A DNA stretch of 64,000 bases from the NCBI GenBank assembly GCA_963773585.1, contig CAVZBR010000006.1, positions 248,001-312,000 on the forward strand, read 5' to 3'. Position 1 is the stretch's first letter; each line of letters opens with the position of its first letter. The DNA comes from CAVXJN01 sp963773585 (GTDB lineage: Bacteria > Pseudomonadota > Gammaproteobacteria > JASBUN01). The position numbers and the translations under genes are program-made. The notes beneath the pieces were generated by a model. It had not been told where the DNA came from. It was given only the letters and a program-made list of their open reading frames with translations, and searched no databases. Of this stretch, positions 1 to 8,718 are shown one piece after another.

Positions 1-1094
1 TTTTGCGCGGCCACGGCTTTCTGCAGCGAATTTTCGCGTTGTTCGACCGCGGCGACGTTGGCACTGGCGCTGCGGGATACCGTGTTGATTTCATGCGCCA
101 GGCGTTGCTTGAGGCTCGCGAGTTCCGCGACGGCTTGCTTGTAGGCCGGATAGTTTGGCCCGACCTGACCGGACAGCTCGTTGAGCTTTGACTGCTGCTC
201 GGCGATCTGCTGTTTGAGATGCAACACCATCGGGTTCGACAGCATGCCCGGTATCAGACCGGCACCGCCGTCACTGGCCGCGAACCGCGCGGCCTGCTGC
301 TTCTTCGATTTAAGGTCGTAGGCCTCGCCCTGGACCTGCGTGAGCTGCGAGGACAAATCCATCAACTTCGCCTGTTCCGTATCCAGTCGCTCGTCGGTGG
401 CCACGATGCCCTGTTCGCGCTGGTAATCGGACAACTCTGCCTGCGCCTGTTCGAGGTTTTTGCCCAACGACCGGACCTGGTCGTCAAACCAGACCGCGTT
501 CTCCTTGGCCGGATCCACACTCAACGCCACCGATGTATTGAGGTATGCCTTCGCGAAGGCATTTACCACTTGCTCGGACACCTGAGGATCGGCCGAGGTG
601 AAACTGATATTGATGATGCTGCTATTACTGCCGTTACTCGTATGAACATGACGCCGCAGGCGATCGCCCCAGATTTGTTCCTGAACCTCACGCGCGGCAG
701 GATCGGCATGCTCATCGGGAGGGGAGAATATGTTGCGTATTCCCGCGAACAGCGTATGCAGCGGCGCGCCTGGGCCGGCTAGCGCCGCGTCGAACCGGTT
801 TCGCCGTTCACCCCGGTCCAGCAGGTGTAGATCCCGAACAGCTTTGACGGCGACCGCCTGGCTGGTTACCAAGTCCATCTGCGTAGCGACGTAGCCTCCG
901 TACAATGGCGCCGGCACACCGGCGTCGGGAGCGGTCGCCGCTTGTCGATAACCGACCATCAGGCTCGCATCCGCTTTGTATTGTTGCGGAAGCAACGCGG
1001 TGACGACGACCGCAGCTGCGAATCCCAACAAAACCGCGATCGCTATGATTCGCCGTCTTGCGCGCAGGATTGCCATTAATTGTTGGAAGCTCAT
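1..1094 (-). CDS. Polysaccharide chain-length determinant (Wzz/EpsF-like), 3' end outside window
   Basis: Inner-membrane co-polymerase that sets exopolysaccharide chain length. I translated the minus strand from the ATG at 1094; the frame is open to the left edge, giving about 364 residues of a partial protein. The start reads MSFQQLMAILRARRR, followed by a hydrophobic segment (AIAVLLGFAAAVVVTALL), as in Wzz/GumC proteins. A long, Gln/Glu-rich coiled-coil region follows (around residues 190-350). The GNVR-type C-terminal portion and second membrane segment would lie beyond the window. It sits 32 bp downstream of the export gene and is transcribed with it. Family assignment is solid; the exact subfamily (EpsF of exosortase-type EPS clusters) is an inference from the neighbours. 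Confidence 0.85.
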   Translation of the reverse strand, partial: MSFQQLMAILRARRRIIAIAVLLGFAAAVVVTALLPQQYKADASLMVGYRQAATAPDAGVPAPLYGGYVATQMDLVTSQAVAVKAVRDLHLLDRGERRNRFDAALAGPGAPLHTLFAGIRNIFSPPDEHADPAAREVQEQIWGDRLRRHVHTSNGSNSSIINISFTSADPQVSEQVVNAFAKAYLNTSVALSVDPAKENAVWFDDQVRSLGKNLEQAQAELSDYQREQGIVATDERLDTEQAKLMDLSSQLTQVQGEAYDLKSKKQQAARFAASDGGAGLIPGMLSNPMVLHLKQQIAEQQSKLNELSGQVGPNYPAYKQAVAELASLKQRLAHEINTVSRSASANVAAVEQRENSLQKAVAAQ

Positions 1095-1126
1095 TTCGAC
1101 AACGCCACTTTTATTTTCAAGTCGAA

Positions 1127-1913
1127 TCAGAAGATGCTTTCTTTTACGTACACCACGTCACCTGCCTTGACCGCGCTGGTAAGATCGGCGCTCAGTGTCT
1201 GCACTTTGCCGTGATCGTTTGCGCGATTGATCCGCAGGCCGCGTTCCGTCCCGCGCACAGTCAATCCGCCGCCGACCGAGAGCGCCTGCTGGACCGTAAG
1301 TCCGGGCTCCAACGGATATGCACCTGGCTTGCGTACTTCGCCGTAGATGTAGAAAACCGGGGCAGCGGGCACGTACAAGATGTCGTTCGGAGCAAGCTGC
1401 GGGTCTTTGGGTTGTCCAGCGGAGCTGAACAGGTTGTCGAGATTGACGCGGTAGCGCTTCAATTCGCCGGACGGTCTGTCGTCGCAGCAGCATTACCTGG
1501 TCGCCGCCTTTCTCGGTCACACCGCCGGCCTCGGCGAGCATATCGGTGAGACTTCCGCTACCGACGATCGCGTATTTTCCAGGCTTCTTGACCTCCCCCA
1601 ACACGGCAACCTGTTGACTGCGTTGCTCGGTCACGAGGATGTTGACCTCCGGATTGGGAATGTATTTACCGCGGTCGAGCGCGTGCGCGATGCGGTCTTC
1701 GGCTTGGGATTTGGTCAGGCCCTGAACTTTCACTTCTCCGATCAACGGGAAATTGATCGTGCCTTTTTCCGATATCTGGGCCTCGGTCGCGAGATCTGGA
1801 TGGTTGTAAACATTGATCTTCACCGTATCTCCGGGACCGAGCGTAGATACCGCTCCGGCCATCGAGGCCGCGGCGAACGAGAACAAGAGCATGATGATGA
1901 GTTTTTTAAACAT
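1127..1913 (-). pseudogene. Polysaccharide export outer-membrane protein (Wza/EpsE-like), frameshifted
   Basis: Periplasmic/outer-membrane export protein of the Poly_export plus SLBB type. The first frame starts at ATG 1913 with a signal peptide (LIIMLLFSFAAASMAGA) and the typical GPGDTVKINVYNHPDL opening, and runs to GGDQVMLLRRQ near 1475. The homologous continuation (ELKRYRVNLDNLFS ... GDVVYVKESIF) lies in another frame and ends at 1127. Joining them needs one base skipped in the CGACGACAGACC tract near 1470-1482. Both halves are well conserved, so this is either a recent inactivating frameshift or a base error. It lies between the sugar transferase and the chain-length gene in the same operon. 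Confidence 0.8.
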
Positions 1914-1967
1914 GATTTAGAATTCCCTCTCCGTGTTTCTGGTTCTATGCACGTGCAGCCATTGCGA

Positions 1968-3452
1968 TCAATAGGCGCTACGCCCGAAAAAGCCGCCTAT
2001 CACGGTTCTGATCACAATCCACGTGTCCATCCATAATGACCAATTGCGCAGGTAATCCAGGTCGTAGTGGACCCGCGCCTTCATCTTGTCCACGTCATCG
2101 GTTTCGCCCCTCAACCCGTTGACCTGCGCCCAACCGGTGATTCCGGGCTTGACCTTGTGACGCAGCATGTATCCGGGGATGAGTCGGCGGTATAACTCGT
2201 TGTGTGCAATTGCGTGCGGCCTGGGGCCGACGACGCTCATACCGCCTTGCAATACGTTGAAGAACTGTGGAAGCTCGTCCAACGAAGTGGCCCTCATGAA
2301 GCGCCCGATACGGGTGACGCGGGTATCGTGACGATGCGCTTGCTCGATCCGGTCGCCGTCCTCGCAAACGGTCATGGTGCGAAATTTGTATACGACGATC
2401 TCGTGACCGTCGATCCCGTACCGACGCTGTCGAAACAATACGGGGCCCGGTGAGCTCAGTTTTACGGCTGCGGCGAGCAGCAACAGCAGCGGCCAGATCG
2501 TGGCAATCACGGCGCTCGAAAACAAAAGATCGCTGACCCGCTTGATCAGCGAATTGATACCGCGGAAAGGCGTTTCCCGGATCGCGATCGCCGGTATACC
2601 GTCAATATCGTCGATGTAGTTCTGGATAGGCTGGAAGGCGTTGAGGTCGGGCACGAAGTACACCGAGGCCGTGGTGTCCTCCAAGTCGGCCATTAGCTGC
2701 ATCACCCGGCTTTGGGCCAGGGTCGGTAGCGCGATATAAATGGAGTCCACGTTTCTCGAGCGCACGAACGCCGGTAGATCCTCAAGCCTTCCAAGAAGCT
2801 TGTTGGAAAAAACGTCCGCGATACGGCAGTGCTCCCGGTCATCGAAAAATCCCACTACCGGGCCGCGCAACGGATCGGATTCAATACGACGGGCCAACTC
2901 GTACGCGATCCGGTTTGCACCGACAATCACCTTGGCACGCTCCGAACGAGCCGCACTCACTGCTTTCCGCAGCAAACCGCCGACCAGCTCCTGTATCAGA
3001 AGAAGCGCGAACGGAGTGATCACAAACCAGGTCAGCAATACCTTCCTGGAGTACAGCGTCGACGTTTTGGTGGCAAATCCGATGAACAGCACGATCCCCA
3101 TCAATTTGAGCCACTGGAAAAGCAAACGGCGTTTCGGATAGGACACCAGCAGACCCGACTGGACCTTGGTCAACGGAAACTCAGTGACAACATAAAGGCT
3201 GAGGACGAACGTAAACCCTGCTAGCGATAAATTCAGGATGGAGAGATAGTGTTCGAACGCCAATGCACAGAACAGCAACGTTGAGGCGATAACCGCTGGA
3301 CTCAGTAGCCGTTGAACGAGCGCAACCCAAGGCACGTCGTGCAGACTGCCGGTATCGAGGCGCCCAGCGGCCATCGGCGCGACACCGGCCGGCAGATAAC
3401 CTGCGGATCTCACGCCCGGTGGTAACATCCGTTGTTGTCCCGTACTTGCCAT
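1968..3452 (-). CDS. Undecaprenyl-phosphate glucose-1-phosphate transferase (WcaJ/EpsB-type initiating transferase)
   Basis: Starts exopolysaccharide repeat-unit synthesis by moving a hexose-1-phosphate onto undecaprenyl phosphate. About 494 residues from the ATG at 3452 (MASTGQQRMLPP); the frame continues upstream to a TTG at 3566, which I judge less likely. Four N-terminal membrane segments, a CoA-binding-like central domain (KVIVGANRIAYELARRI), a fifth hydrophobic segment (SSAVIATIWPLLLLLAAAV), then the bacterial sugar transferase domain with KFRTM, TSLDELPQFFNVL, VGPRPHA and KPGITGWAQVNG. Full length for the family. First gene of the leftward EPS block in this window. Confidence 0.9.
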   Translation of the reverse strand: MASTGQQRMLPPGVRSAGYLPAGVAPMAAGRLDTGSLHDVPWVALVQRLLSPAVIASTLLFCALAFEHYLSILNLSLAGFTFVLSLYVVTEFPLTKVQSGLLVSYPKRRLLFQWLKLMGIVLFIGFATKTSTLYSRKVLLTWFVITPFALLLIQELVGGLLRKAVSAARSERAKVIVGANRIAYELARRIESDPLRGPVVGFFDDREHCRIADVFSNKLLGRLEDLPAFVRSRNVDSIYIALPTLAQSRVMQLMADLEDTTASVYFVPDLNAFQPIQNYIDDIDGIPAIAIRETPFRGINSLIKRVSDLLFSSAVIATIWPLLLLLAAAVKLSSPGPVLFRQRRYGIDGHEIVVYKFRTMTVCEDGDRIEQAHRHDTRVTRIGRFMRATSLDELPQFFNVLQGGMSVVGPRPHAIAHNELYRRLIPGYMLRHKVKPGITGWAQVNGLRGETDDVDKMKARVHYDLDYLRNWSLWMDTWIVIRTVIGGFFGRSAY

Positions 3453-4197
3453 CAGAGGACTGCGTTCCTTTCTCGCGCCAACAACACCCTGCCGCCCGGA
3501 CCCACGGTCCGCGCCGGGAATCGACAATGCGTGTTTCGGCAACAGTTCGTTGCGTGTTAGCACCAACCCCGATCCATTACCGGACTCGCTGGTCCGTAGG
3601 ATTTGTTGGTCATTCGTATAAGCGCCGCAAATCGGCTGCCTTCGCCTTCAGCAATCACCGTGCCATCGCGGTTTTTTCGCGCCCATAGAGTGGCTTAGAG
3701 AACAGGCGCAAATCGGCGCAGGCTCAGTTCGTCGCCCATCAGCAACGCCTATTGAGCCTTGTTACAACTAAGTGACTGATCACACGGTTGCTGCCGGTGT
3801 CACGCAAGAGCAACGACAGCATATGGCGACATCTGTGGCGGAACCTGGACCGACGACTACGGTCGTGATGCCGGGTCGCGGCCGAAGCTGCTGAGAGCTC
3901 GAGCGCCGTCGCAGTCGACGCCACCCTGCGATGATCGTGACTGACGGCGACCAACACGCGGGCGATTGCGCTCGGCTGGATCTTTATATAAAGGTGAAAG
4001 TCGACCCGGCGAAACCGGTACCGTGATCAATGTGGTTCGATCCGGCGTTAGAGGGGTGTCGGGAGAGCGGAAATCATCTCGGAGTGTCGTAAAAAGCCAT
4101 CGGTGTCCGCCCGCGCTCTGCCGACGTCCTTGTCAGCGAAACGGGGTAGACTGCTCCGGGAACGGTAGTTCCGCGGAGCGTCCACTTTACTGCGCTC
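3453..4197. other. Gap without a convincing gene
   Basis: About 745 bp between the EPS sugar transferase and the EF-hand gene. The reading frames here are short, lack family resemblance and have no good ribosome-binding sites. A 12-bp AT-rich palindrome (CTTTATATAAAG, 3982-3993) is the only structured element I noticed. The stretch probably holds the promoter of the leftward EPS operon, but I cannot place it. Confidence 0.4.
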
Positions 4198-4644
4198 TTA
4201 CATGTGGCCGGGTGCCGCTCCACTGGCCCCTGGATTCGTGCTGATGCCAGGCGGGGTAGAATTCATGCCGGCGCCAGGCGCTGCACCCGGTTCCGGCATG
4301 GTGCCACTCGCGCCCGGGCGGCCGATGCCATTCGGCTGGCCGGCGGGTGCAGCGGCGTTAGGCGCCTTGCTTTCGAATGCAGAGAACTCAGATTGATCCA
4401 CCTTGCCGTTGCCGTCAGCGTCCATCCGACTCCATTGCCCGGACAGCCGGCCGTTGGCTTGCGCCTCGCTGCGGCTCAGTTTGCCATCACGATTGGTGTC
4501 CAACTGATTGAAGCCTTGGGTTCCGGCAGTTGCGTTCGCGGAGGTCCCGACGTGCGCGTTGGTATCGGCACCCAACTCGGCGGCGAACGCGCTGGTGGAC
4601 ATGGCGGCTGCGGCGATTGCAGCGATCAATACATTCCGTTTCAT
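4198..4644 (-). CDS. Secreted EF-hand calcium-binding protein
   Basis: 148 residues with a Sec signal peptide (MKRNVLIAAIAAAAMSTSAFA). Two canonical EF-hand loops follow, DTNRDGKLSRSE and DADGNGKVDQSE, with acidic residues at loop positions 1, 3, 5 and 12. The C-terminal third is a low-complexity Pro/Gly/Ala tail, probably disordered. A strong AAGGAGA Shine-Dalgarno precedes ATG 4644. It is likely periplasmic and calcium-responsive; the specific role is unknown. It is monocistronic as far as the sequence shows, with about 380 bp of upstream DNA (4645-5022) in which I see no other gene. Confidence 0.8.
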   Translation of the reverse strand: MKRNVLIAAIAAAAMSTSAFAAELGADTNAHVGTSANATAGTQGFNQLDTNRDGKLSRSEAQANGRLSGQWSRMDADGNGKVDQSEFSAFESKAPNAAAPAGQPNGIGRPGASGTMPEPGAAPGAGMNSTPPGISTNPGASGAAPGHM

Positions 4645-5022
4645 AGTCTGTCTCCTTTCAGTTTCTGACTCGATGGTCGACGCTCATATATGCACCTCGC
4701 ATGCCAGTTGTGAGCCGCCGTCACGGCGATCTCTCAGACAGCAAGGGGCCAGATGCCCCATAACGCTGCGCGTATAGCACCACCGAATTGGATTTTGGCG
4801 CGATATCGCCCGACTCCAACGCTGCACTTCGTGCCGCGCACCCTTCTCTCATGTTGACCGTCGCCCCCGGGCGTCGCGCAATTTACGACTGCCGCCGCTT
4901 TGCACCACTCGAAAGCAAGAATCACTCACCATGCGTGAGGTGTAGAAGAGTCTTCGTAATGCAACGTGCCGCCCGAAACACGAAATCGAAACCCTTCGTA
5001 CCGAGTCGTCGGCCAGATGAAG

Positions 5023-5979
5023 TTAGTTGCTCTTATTATCGGAATCGATGCAGGCATTGAGGTTCTTTTCGATTTCGCTTGCAAACAGGTCCGCCGCCCG
5101 TCGATCTGCGCCTTGTTGTTCGATGATCTGCAGTCGGGTCTCCAAGTCCTGCCCAGCCGGCTGCACCGCAAGTGTGCCCGCCGCATAATTCAGTACGTAG
5201 CTGCCGCTCTTTGTGTTGACGATACCTTTGAGGCGTACCACCGAAAGCGTCTGAATCCAGCGCTGCAGCGCATCCAAATCGAAAGTCGTCGTGGCGGGGA
5301 AGCGCCAGTTCATAGATTGCCAGCGCCCGGATTGTGCCGCTGACGCAGCGGCGGCAAAGTCGTCCTGTCGATCGCTGTGATCGTAATCGAGCCATGGCAA
5401 TTGCATCTTGCCGCGCGTGGCCGATGCCACCATGGCTTTCGGAGTAGTGAACCGGTCCGACAACGCTTGAAAGGCCGACAAGGCCGGCGCGGAAGCCAAA
5501 TCGACCTTATTCGCCACCAGAACGTCGGCGAGCGCGAGTTGCTGGAGAAACAGATCATTGGTGACGCAGGCGGCGTTGAGCAACTGCTCCGGATCGACCA
5601 ATGCAATGATCGCTTTCAGATCGAGCACGCCGCGGAAGCCCTCGCCTTGCAGCGTATTGAGTACGCCGGACGGATGGCCGATGCCGCTGGTCTCGATCAA
5701 CAGTCGGTCCGGAAGTGTTTCCCGCAGAAGACGATTAACGGCTACTTGCAGCGGCACACCTTGGGCGCAACACATGCAGCCGCCGGGAATTTCTTTCACC
5801 GCAATTCCCTGGCTCTGGTATATCGCGCCGTCGATGCCGACTTCGCCGAATTCATTTACCAATACAGACCACGATTGATCGGCAGGCTTCTGCCGAATCC
5901 AATCGAGTACTGCGGTGGTCTTCCCCACACCGAGAAAGCCGAATATCAAGTTGGTTGGAATGTCTTTAATAATGCGCAT
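5023..5979 (-). CDS. COG0523 (CobW/YeiR/ZNG1-type) GTPase metallochaperone
   Basis: G3E-family GTPase thought to load or store transition metals, mostly Zn or Co, in the cytoplasm. 318 residues. Walker A is GFLGVGKTT (residues 14-22). The metal-binding CxCC motif is GGCMCC, in the usual place after EIP. ETSGIGHP provides the switch/Walker B region, and VANKVDL gives the NKxD guanine-specificity motif. The CobW C-terminal domain is present (VVRLKGIVNTKSGSYVLNYA). The protein is full length. No metal transporter or Zur-type site is visible nearby, so the client protein is unknown. Carboxysomal carbonic anhydrase and DabA are zinc enzymes in this window, but any link is speculation. Confidence 0.85.
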   Translation of the reverse strand: MRIIKDIPTNLIFGFLGVGKTTAVLDWIRQKPADQSWSVLVNEFGEVGIDGAIYQSQGIAVKEIPGGCMCCAQGVPLQVAVNRLLRETLPDRLLIETSGIGHPSGVLNTLQGEGFRGVLDLKAIIALVDPEQLLNAACVTNDLFLQQLALADVLVANKVDLASAPALSAFQALSDRFTTPKAMVASATRGKMQLPWLDYDHSDRQDDFAAAASAAQSGRWQSMNWRFPATTTFDLDALQRWIQTLSVVRLKGIVNTKSGSYVLNYAAGTLAVQPAGQDLETRLQIIEQQGADRRAADLFASEIEKNLNACIDSDNKSN

Positions 5980-6070
5980 TGACGTCCCGATTTACGGCGG
6001 TGCGATACGAACAATGAACGTTGCGCTGGCATCAACAGGCGCGGATTCCGCGCGGCCGTGCTTTTCGGCC

Positions 6071-6844
6071 TCACTCCGCTTCGTTGAGCACGACCCGACC
6101 TTCCAGCCTCTGGTGTTTACGCCTCGGATGCACCTGACATCGGAATTCGAAACCGTCGGGCTTATGTACCGTCGTTTCCCACCAAAGGGGTTGGTCGTCG
6201 TCCAGATATCCCACCGCGGATACAAGCAAGCCTGCGCCACCGGAATCGACCCCAAGAAGAGCGGCTTGATAGTCGTTTAGAATCACGGCCTGAATCGTCT
6301 CGTCTGTACGAAGGACCTTCAAACCGTAGGCTTGTTCGAAGATTGCATACAAAGAACCGTTCAAAGCATGTTCCAAGAGGTCGGGGCAGTACCGTGCTAC
6401 CACGTAGCGATCCTCTAGGATCATTGGCACATCGTTGGCCTTGCGCAGTCGTTCGATCCGATAGAGTTGCTCGCCGGCTTGCACCTGAAGCTGACGGGCG
6501 ACCATCGAATTCGTGTCGCCGGCGCGCACTCGTTCGAAGCGCAGCACCTCGGTTGAAGGCCGCAACCCCGCTTTTTGGGCGTTGTTCGTGAAACTGGTCA
6601 AGGAAGAAAATTCGCCGCGGTTGGGCTTTTCCGCAACAAAGGTCCCCACGCCTTTCCTGAACCGCAGGATGCCTTCTGCGACCAGATTCGACAGCGCCTT
6701 GTTAGCGGTTGCTCGACTGACCTCATAACGCTCGCAAATCATTCTTTCGGTGAGGAATTGGTCGCCAACGTGGTATTCGTCGCTCGCAAGAAGCGCCCGC
6801 AACTCGCTATTAACCTGCTGATAGATCGGATCTTTATTGATCAT
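6071..6844 (-). CDS. GntR-family (HutC/UTRA) transcriptional regulator
   Basis: 257 residues. N-terminal winged helix (IYQQVNSELRALLASDEYHVGDQF, with TERMICERYEVSRATANKAL as the recognition region), then a UTRA ligand-binding domain. UTRA domains usually bind sugar phosphates or related small acids. The gene is divergent from the aldolase-HAD-DUF1537 kinase genes, with 247 bp between the start codons. A 13-bp perfect palindrome in that gap is a candidate operator. The layout suggests a repressor of the rightward genes whose inducer is a phosphorylated intermediate. Start at ATG 6844, preceded by AGGGA. Confidence 0.85.
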   Translation of the reverse strand: MINKDPIYQQVNSELRALLASDEYHVGDQFLTERMICERYEVSRATANKALSNLVAEGILRFRKGVGTFVAEKPNRGEFSSLTSFTNNAQKAGLRPSTEVLRFERVRAGDTNSMVARQLQVQAGEQLYRIERLRKANDVPMILEDRYVVARYCPDLLEHALNGSLYAIFEQAYGLKVLRTDETIQAVILNDYQAALLGVDSGGAGLLVSAVGYLDDDQPLWWETTVHKPDGFEFRCQVHPRRKHQRLEGRVVLNEAE

Positions 6845-6975
6845 TTTCCCTGATTCCAGTGCCGACCGAAAAATCGATCCCGACGGGCGGCGGCTCAGCC
6901 AGCCTAGCCGCCGCCGACTTGGCCACGAGTATATCGCCAGCGCCCTTGACTTCGACGATGGTCGGCGGTATTTAT

Positions 6976-6988
6976 GTGGCTAAGCCAC
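6976..6988. promoter_or_regulatory. Candidate operator for the GntR regulator
   Basis: Perfect palindrome GTGGCTAAGCCAC (6-bp arms around a central A), located between the divergent gntR (start 6844) and aldolase (start 7092) genes. GntR/HutC regulators commonly bind short palindromes in such gaps. The assignment rests on position and symmetry only. Confidence 0.45.
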
Positions 6989-7091
6989 TATACCACACGC
7001 CGGGTAACCGTACGCCATCCGGCAGGCAGAGCAAATCGACGTCGAACGCCAGGAACCGCCCTTTCAACAACGCCCACGAGGAGGTGCCACC

Positions 7092-7973
7092 ATGTCGATG
7101 GTGACCATGAAGCCGATGCTGCAGCGTGCCAAGCGCAACAAATACGGTATCGCCGCTTTCAACATGATCGACTACAACAGCGTGCGCTCGATCGTGGATG
7201 GAGCCCATGAACTGGACGCCCCGCTGATCATCCAGGTGTCTGTGAAAACCATCCGCTTGTGGGGACACAAGCCGATCGCCGACTGGGTACGGGGCTTGGC
7301 GAACGATGTCGAAATCCCGGTCGCCTTGCACCTGGATCATTGCAAAGACATCGAGGTCATCAAGGGTTGCATCGACGCCGGTTGGACATCGGTGATGTTC
7401 GATGGCTCCGACCTGCCTTTCGAGGAAAACCTGGCACAGACGCGGGTGGCCTACGATTTGGCCACTGCCGCGGGCGTCGGCCTGGAGGCCGAAATCGGCG
7501 CCATCGGCGGCACCGAAGACGATAAGTTCGTGGCCCAGGACGAGGCGATTCTCGCCGACGTGGATGAGTGCATCCGTTTTTGCCGCGAGCTGCCGGAACT
7601 GGCCGTGTTCGCGCCGGCCATCGGCACAGCTCACGGCTTCTACGAAGGAAAACCCAAGATCGCTTACGAGCGGCTCGCGACCATCAACGAAAACATTGAT
7701 ATTCCGATCGCGTTGCACGGCGGAACCGGACTGAGCGACGAGCAGTTTCATCGTTGCATCGACTCGGGCTGCTCCAAGGTCAACATCTCCGCCATGCACA
7801 AACGACAGTACATCGAGGCGTTCATCGGTCTGCGCGAAAAAAATCCAAAGGAGAGCGAGCCCATCAAGTTCATCAATGCTCAGTACGATGCGCTGAAAGC
7901 CGACGTGAAGAACATGATTCGAATCTTCGGCTCTGCCGGCAAAGCAGCCGATGCGCGCGGCGCATATAACTGA
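7092..7973 (+). CDS. Class II ketose-bisphosphate aldolase (GatY/Fba-like), catalytically intact
   Basis: Zinc-dependent aldolase, 293 residues. The family's key residues are all present: catalytic Asp82 and zinc ligand His83 (HLDHCKD), Glu134 (EAEIGAIGG), zinc ligands His181 (GTAHGFY) and His209 (LHGGTGL), and the phosphate-binding glycines. The start at ATG 7092 has a strong GAGGAGG site. First gene of a rightward set with a HAD phosphatase and a DUF1537 kinase, so the substrate may be a four- to six-carbon sugar phosphate rather than fructose 1,6-bisphosphate. It could also serve the Calvin cycle, given cbbR 4 kb away. It aligns without gaps, over at least the first 214 residues, to the degenerate paralogue at 10100-11347. 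Confidence 0.88.
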   Translation: MSMVTMKPMLQRAKRNKYGIAAFNMIDYNSVRSIVDGAHELDAPLIIQVSVKTIRLWGHKPIADWVRGLANDVEIPVALHLDHCKDIEVIKGCIDAGWTSVMFDGSDLPFEENLAQTRVAYDLATAAGVGLEAEIGAIGGTEDDKFVAQDEAILADVDECIRFCRELPELAVFAPAIGTAHGFYEGKPKIAYERLATINENIDIPIALHGGTGLSDEQFHRCIDSGCSKVNISAMHKRQYIEAFIGLREKNPKESEPIKFINAQYDALKADVKNMIRIFGSAGKAADARGAYN

Positions 7974-7997
7974 TCGCAGCGTGCCGAGATCGTTCCG

Positions 7998-8708
7998 ATG
8001 CAGGCATTGATCTTCGACTGCGATGGTGTCCTGGTCGATACCGAACGGGACGGCCACCGCGTTGCCTTCAACCAGGCGTTCGCCGCCAAGGGCGTCGGCC
8101 GAGAATGGTCGATCGAGCGTTATGGCCAACTGCTGACGACCGCCGGCGGCAAGGAACGTATGCGGCGCGACTTCGAGGAAACCGGCTGGCCCGTACCGGA
8201 AGGCGAGCGAGATCTGTTGATCTCAGACCTGCATCGTTTGAAAACGGATCTGTTCATGGAGCTCATTCGAACGGGACGACTGCCGCTGCGCTCAGGTGTC
8301 GCGCGGCTGGTCGATGAGGCGATCAAGCAGGACATCGCGCTCGCCGTTTGTTCGACGTCCAACGAACGCGCAGTCCAGGCGGTGATCGATGTGATGCTGG
8401 GGGCGGAAAGAGCCGCACGCATCAGCGTATTCGCAGGCGATATCGTCGCCGCCAAGAAGCCGGACCCGGCGATCTACAACCTTGCCGCCGAACGGCTCGA
8501 CTTGAACCCTGCCCGCTGCGTCGTGATTGAAGACAGTCACAACGGCTTACGGGCCGCCTTGGGTGCAGGTATGCACTGCGTGGTGACGACTTCGTCGTAT
8601 ACCGGGGATGAAGATTTCACCGGCGCCGATCTCGTTGTGGCTGAGCTCGGTAACGGCGCGTCAGCCCGCATACACTTGACCGATCTCGAAGCCTTGTGCG
8701 TGACATAA
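7998..8708 (+). CDS. HAD-superfamily sugar-phosphate phosphatase (CbbY-like)
   Basis: 236 residues. HAD motif I is FDCDGVLVDTE, with nucleophile and acid/base aspartates. Motif II is CSTSNE, motif III the Lys of KKPDP, and motif IV VIEDSHNGLRAA. The cap domain is of the beta-phosphoglucomutase/CbbY class. CbbY proteins hydrolyse xylulose 1,5-bisphosphate, a misfire inhibitor of RuBisCO. The motif set fits that group, but the neighbours (aldolase upstream, DUF1537 kinase 10 bp downstream, GntR control) allow another phosphorylated sugar acid. The gene lies 24 bp behind the aldolase and is co-transcribed. Confidence 0.82.
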   Translation: MQALIFDCDGVLVDTERDGHRVAFNQAFAAKGVGREWSIERYGQLLTTAGGKERMRRDFEETGWPVPEGERDLLISDLHRLKTDLFMELIRTGRLPLRSGVARLVDEAIKQDIALAVCSTSNERAVQAVIDVMLGAERAARISVFAGDIVAAKKPDPAIYNLAAERLDLNPARCVVIEDSHNGLRAALGAGMHCVVTTSSYTGDEDFTGADLVVAELGNGASARIHLTDLEALCVT

Positions 8709-8718
8709 GGGTCCGGCC

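Noticed and set aside
3739..3957. 72-codon minus-strand frame in the EPS upstream gap
   Set aside because: No start signal, no domain, and Ser/Arg-rich composition.
6972..8129. 385-codon open frame on the minus strand
   Set aside because: Antisense to the aldolase and HAD genes, which carry complete catalytic motifs.
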